A stretch of DNA of 64,000 nucleotides from Candidatus Pantoea soli (GTDB lineage: Bacteria; Pseudomonadota; Gammaproteobacteria; Enterobacterales; Enterobacteriaceae): assembly GCF_007833795.1 (NCBI RefSeq), contig NZ_CP032702.1, positions 930,001-994,000 on the forward strand. Direction: 5' to 3'. The position numbers and the translations under genes were made by a program. This document shows positions 60,911 to 64,000 of this stretch, in pieces. The stretch's first letter is position 1, and every line of letters begins with the position of its first letter. The notes beneath the pieces are model-generated. The model saw only the letters and a list, made by a program, of their open reading frames with translations, did no database searches and was not told where the DNA came from.

Positions 60911-62431
60911 ATGCGTTATGCTCATCCCGGTACCCCCGGCGCACTCGTTTCCTTTAAAAAGACGTACGGCAACTATATTGCAGGCCGGTTTACTGAACCG
61001 CTCAGCGGCCAGTACTTTACCAACACCTCGCCGGTAGACGGCAGTGATATTGCCGCGTTTCCCCGCTCGGATGCACGTGATATTGAGCTGGCGCTGGATG
61101 CGGCTCACCGTGCCGCGGACGCCTGGGGGAAAACCAGCGTTCAGCACCGCGCTCATCTGCTGCTGCAGGTGGCCGATCGGATCGAAGCGAATCTGGAGAG
61201 GCTGGCCGTGGCGGAAAGCTGGGATAACGGCAAGCCGATCCGCGAAACGCTGAATGCCGATCTGCCTTTAGCTATCGACCATTTCCGCTACTTTGCCGGA
61301 TGCCTGCGCGCGCAGGAAGGCAGTACCGCTGAGATCGACGAACACACCGTGGCCTATCATTTCCACGAACCGCTGGGCGTGGTAGGGCAGATTATCCCGT
61401 GGAACTTCCCGCTGCTGATGGCGGCCTGGAAACTGGCGCCGGCGCTGGCTGCGGGCAACTGCGTGGTGCTGAAACCGGCCGAGCAGACGCCGCTGGGCAT
61501 TACGCTGCTGCTGGAGATCATCGGCGATCTGTTCCCGGCGGGCGTATTAAATGTGGTTCAGGGCTTCGGGCGCGAAGCCGGTGAGGCGCTGGCCACCAGT
61601 AAACGCATTGCGAAAATTGCCTTTACCGGTTCGACGCCGGTGGGGCGCCATATCATGGCCTGCGCCGCCGAAAACATCATTCCCTGCACCGTAGAGCTGG
61701 GCGGTAAATCGCCTAACATTTACTTTGCCGATGTGATGGACGGCGACGACGCCTTTATCGAAAAAGCAGTGGAAGGGCTGGTGCTCGGCTTTTTCAATCA
61801 GGGGGAAGTCTGTACCTGCCCGTCACGTGCGCTGATCCATGAATCGATCTATCAGCCGTTTATGGCGCGGGTAATGGACAAAGTGGCGGCGATTCGCCGG
61901 GGCGACCCGCTGGACACCGACACCATGATCGGTGCCCAGGCGTCACGGCAGCAATTCGACAAAATCCTGTCTTACATCAATATCGCGCGTGACGAAGGCG
62001 GGCAGATTCTGACAGGGGGCGATCGGGCTGCGGTTGCTGCCGGGCTTGAGAACGGTTTTTATATCCAGCCTACCCTGATTAAGGGCACCAACCAGATGCG
62101 CTGTTTCCAGGAGGAAATTTTCGGGCCGGTGATTGGCATCACCACGTTCCGTGATGAGGCAGAGGCGCTGGCCATTGCCAATGAAACGCAGTTCGGACTG
62201 GGGGCCGGCGTGTGGACGCGTGACACTAACCTGGCGTATCGCATGGGGCGCGGCATTAAAGCGGGGCGCGTCTGGACCAACTGCTATCACATCTATCCGG
62301 CGCACGCGGCGTTTGGGGGCTACAAACAATCCGGCGTCGGACGCGAGACGCACAAAATGGCGCTCAGTGCCTATCAGCAAACGAAAAACCTGCTTGTCAG
62401 CTATAGCACGGCGCCGCTTGGTCTGTTCTGA
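60911..62431 (+). CDS. Aldehyde dehydrogenase (AldB/ExaC/AcoD type)
   Basis: 506 residues, NAD(P)-dependent oxidation of acetaldehyde and similar aldehydes to acids. Very like E. coli AldB (512 aa): [17 protein letters not shown] block, [21 protein letters not shown], catalytic Glu in [16 protein letters not shown], nucleophile Cys in [12 protein letters not shown], and the shared C-terminal LLVSYS..PLGLF (in parts). GAGGAG precedes the ATG. Downstream of a sigma54 promoter; the alcohol dehydrogenase gene begins 28 bases after the stop. Confidence 0.92.
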   Translation: MRYAHPGTPGALVSFKKTYGNYIAGRFTEPLSGQYFTNTSPVDGSDIAAFPRSDARDIELALDAAHRAADAWGKTSVQHRAHLLLQVADRIEANLERLAVAESWDNGKPIRETLNADLPLAIDHFRYFAGCLRAQEGSTAEIDEHTVAYHFHEPLGVVGQIIPWNFPLLMAAWKLAPALAAGNCVVLKPAEQTPLGITLLLEIIGDLFPAGVLNVVQGFGREAGEALATSKRIAKIAFTGSTPVGRHIMACAAENIIPCTVELGGKSPNIYFADVMDGDDAFIEKAVEGLVLGFFNQGEVCTCPSRALIHESIYQPFMARVMDKVAAIRRGDPLDTDTMIGAQASRQQFDKILSYINIARDEGGQILTGGDRAAVAAGLENGFYIQPTLIKGTNQMRCFQEEIFGPVIGITTFRDEAEALAIANETQFGLGAGVWTRDTNLAYRMGRGIKAGRVWTNCYHIYPAHAAFGGYKQSGVGRETHKMALSAYQQTKNLLVSYSTAPLGLF

Positions 62432-62459
62432 GCGGCCATCCCATCAATGGAGAGTGAAG

Positions 62460-63500
62460 ATGAATATGCAGATTAAAACCACGATGAAAGCGGCCGTCGT
62501 AAAGGCGTTTGGCGAGCCTCTGGTCATCGAAGACGTGCCGGTGCCGCAGGTGGGGCCAGGCCAGATTCTGGTAAAAATCGCGGCGACGGGCATCTGTCAT
62601 ACTGACCTGCACGCTGCCGAAGGCGACTGGCCCGTGAAGCCAAACCCGCCTTTCATTCCCGGACATGAAGGCGTTGGTCAGGTGGTGGCAATCGGTGAAG
62701 GCGTCAGGCACCTGAAGCTGGGCGACCGCGTAGGCGTGCCCTGGCTCTATTCTGCCTGCGGCCACTGTGAGCACTGCCTGGACAGCTGGGAGACGCTGTG
62801 TCATGCACAGCAGAACGCCGGCTACTCGGTGAACGGCAGCTTTGCGGAGTACTGTCTCGCGGATGCGAATTACGTCGGCATTCTGCCGGACAACATCGAT
62901 TTCAATGAAATCGCGCCGATCCTCTGTGCCGGTGTCACGGTTTACAAAGGGCTGAAAATGACCGATACCAAACCCGGCGACTGGGTGGTGATTTCCGGTA
63001 TCGGCGGGCTGGGCCATATGGCGATTCAGTACGCCGTGGCAATGGGGCTCAACGTGGCGGCAGTAGATATTGATGACGATAAACTGGCCTTTGCGAAACG
63101 TCTTGGCGCCAGCGTGACCGCTAACGCGAAACAGGTCGATCCGGCGCAGGTGTTCAAAGAGAGTTTTGGCGGAGCACATGGTGTGCTGGTAACGGCGGTG
63201 TCACCCAAAGCGTTTGAGCAGGCCATCGGCACGCTGCGGCGCGGAGGCACCATGGTGCTGAACGGCTTACCGCCGGGTAAATTCGATCTGTCAATTTTTG
63301 ATATGGTGCTGGACGGTATTACGGTGCGCGGTTCGATTGTGGGAACGCGCAAGGATCTGCAGGAGGCGCTGGATTTTGCCGGTCGGCATAAGGTGAAGGC
63401 CAATATTGCCGTCGAACCGCTGAGCAACATTAACGACATTTTTGCGCGCATGCACGCCGGGAAAATTGAAGGGCGTATCGTGGTCGATATGTCACTGTAA
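62460..63500 (+). CDS. adhP: Zinc-dependent alcohol dehydrogenase, AdhP type
   Basis: 346 residues, medium-chain Zn alcohol dehydrogenase, ethanol-preferring AdhP group. Catalytic zinc ligands: Cys in [15 protein letters not shown] and His in GHEGVG; structural zinc site [15 protein letters not shown]; Rossmann GIGGLGHMA; late blocks VDPAQVF and [15 protein letters not shown]. Start ATG 62460 has GGAGAG 5 bases upstream; inner ATGs at 62466 and 62484 are alternatives. Cotranscribed with the aldehyde dehydrogenase gene, so the pair can take ethanol through acetaldehyde to acetate. Confidence 0.9.
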   Translation: MNMQIKTTMKAAVVKAFGEPLVIEDVPVPQVGPGQILVKIAATGICHTDLHAAEGDWPVKPNPPFIPGHEGVGQVVAIGEGVRHLKLGDRVGVPWLYSACGHCEHCLDSWETLCHAQQNAGYSVNGSFAEYCLADANYVGILPDNIDFNEIAPILCAGVTVYKGLKMTDTKPGDWVVISGIGGLGHMAIQYAVAMGLNVAAVDIDDDKLAFAKRLGASVTANAKQVDPAQVFKESFGGAHGVLVTAVSPKAFEQAIGTLRRGGTMVLNGLPPGKFDLSIFDMVLDGITVRGSIVGTRKDLQEALDFAGRHKVKANIAVEPLSNINDIFARMHAGKIEGRIVVDMSL

Positions 63501-63515
63501 CGCCGGTGAGGTGAT

Positions 63516-63545
63516 ACGGCGCGATCCCGCGGCGGATCGCGCCGT
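63516..63545. terminator. Hairpin between adhP and yajR
   Basis: ACGGCGCGATC (63516-63526) and GATCGCGCCGT (63535-63545), perfect 11-bp stem with 8-base loop between convergent genes. No strong T-run. Confidence 0.6.
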
Positions 63546-63564
63546 GTAATACGGAGGGTAGCGG

Positions 63565-64000
63565 TTAACTGCTGGCCAGTAACGCTTCAATTTCCATGCG
63601 GCTGGTGACTTTACTGTCGATTTTGATGTAGGCGCTGTGCTCTTCCGGCACGATAAACACCGAGGTCACACCGGGCTGCGCGCGCAGACGTTTTTCCAGA
63701 TTCGGTACGGCAAGCACGGCATCGCTCAGCACCAGGCGCAGGCTGCTGACATAGGGCGGCTCCGACATCGACATGGCAACAAACAGCCAGGCGGCGGCAA
63801 CGATGGCGCCAGCCAGAAACACGGTTTGCGCATCAAAATGGCCAAAGATCCAGCCACCCAAACTGCCACCAATCGCCACACCGATGAACTGGCTGGTGGA
63901 GTAAATCCCCATCGCTGTGCCTTTATAGCCGGCAGGTGACTCTTTGCTAATCAGTGACGGCAGGATCGCTTCCATCAGGTTAAACGCAAGGAAGAACAGC
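63565..64000 (-). CDS. yajR: MFS transporter YajR, 3' part, runs off right edge
   Basis: About 144 C-terminal residues of a major-facilitator efflux protein; E. coli YajR has about 450. Visible are the last membrane helices (LFFLAFNLMEAILPSLIS, GTAMGIYSTSQFIGVAIGGSLGGW, FLAGAIVAAAWLFVAMSM, in parts) and the cytosolic YAM domain that is unique to YajR (about the last 70 residues, with EEHSAYIKIDSKVTSR). Substrate unknown. Separated from yajQ by the sigma54 dehydrogenase cassette, which E. coli lacks. Confidence 0.94.
   Translation of the reverse strand, partial: LFFLAFNLMEAILPSLISKESPAGYKGTAMGIYSTSQFIGVAIGGSLGGWIFGHFDAQTVFLAGAIVAAAWLFVAMSMSEPPYVSSLRLVLSDAVLAVPNLEKRLRAQPGVTSVFIVPEEHSAYIKIDSKVTSRMEIEALLASS

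Overview
The window is chromosomal DNA of a GC-rich member of the Enterobacterales, most likely Erwiniaceae (Pantoea, Mixta or Erwinia type). The core gene order follows the 8.6-10 min region of the Escherichia coli map: iraP, psiF, proC, yaiI, aroL, yaiA, aroM, ppnP, rdgC, mak, sbcCD, phoBR, brnQ, proY, acpH, queA, tgt, yajC, secDF, yajI, nrdR, ribD, ribE, nusB, thiL, pgpA, yajO, dxs, ispA, xseB, thiI, yajL, panE, yajQ, yajR. Protein lengths nearly all match the E. coli orthologues. Several E. coli genes of this region are absent (phoA, dgcC, araJ, malZ, tsx, yajD). Other genes fill the gaps. I saw no rRNA, tRNA, CRISPR array, insertion sequence or prophage.

Layout. 1-2223: 5' part of lacZ on the minus strand, cut by the left edge. 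2480-6269: small lipoprotein, iraP, psiF, an LpxO-type hydroxylase and a Rieske/FAD oxidoreductase. 6381-9580: proC, yaiI, a DUF2076 gene, aroL, yaiA. 9870-14000: IclR regulator, OPT-type transporter, DUF1177 and aroM, an operon-like unit of unknown substrate. 14105-16439: ppnP, rdgC, mak. 16503-20350: ethanolamine-type permease divergent from an APH-fold kinase, then an AraC regulator. 20310-22593: a lipoprotein with a TolA-III-like domain, divergent from a CsgG/DUF4810/DUF799 lipoprotein operon. 22630-31017: sbcCD, phoBR with a clear Pho box, and a PstS-like binding protein. 31185-35438: a single-domain MetE-like enzyme, brnQ, proY. 35739-37789: a histidine acid phosphatase (phytase type) overlapping an inositol monophosphatase gene. 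37980-58877: ybdG and the core housekeeping block (tRNA queuosine, Sec translocon, riboflavin, thiamine, isoprenoid genes). 58874-63500: a sigma54-activator gene divergent from aldehyde and alcohol dehydrogenase genes, inserted between yajQ and yajR. 63565-64000: 3' part of yajR.

How the parts may work together. Phosphate genes cluster loosely: psiF, phoBR, the PstS-like protein and the phytase/inositol monophosphatase pair, which could take inositol phosphates to inositol plus phosphate. The permease and kinase fit the amino-alcohol kinase route once described biochemically in Erwinia; the phospho-lyase is not in the window. The C2 aldehyde such a route yields could be handled by the dehydrogenases at the right end, but that link is inference. 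The best candidates for undescribed biology are the IclR-OPT-DUF1177-AroM unit, the three-lipoprotein CsgG unit and the AcoR-like sigma54 cassette with its visible enhancer-like palindromes and -24/-12 promoter.
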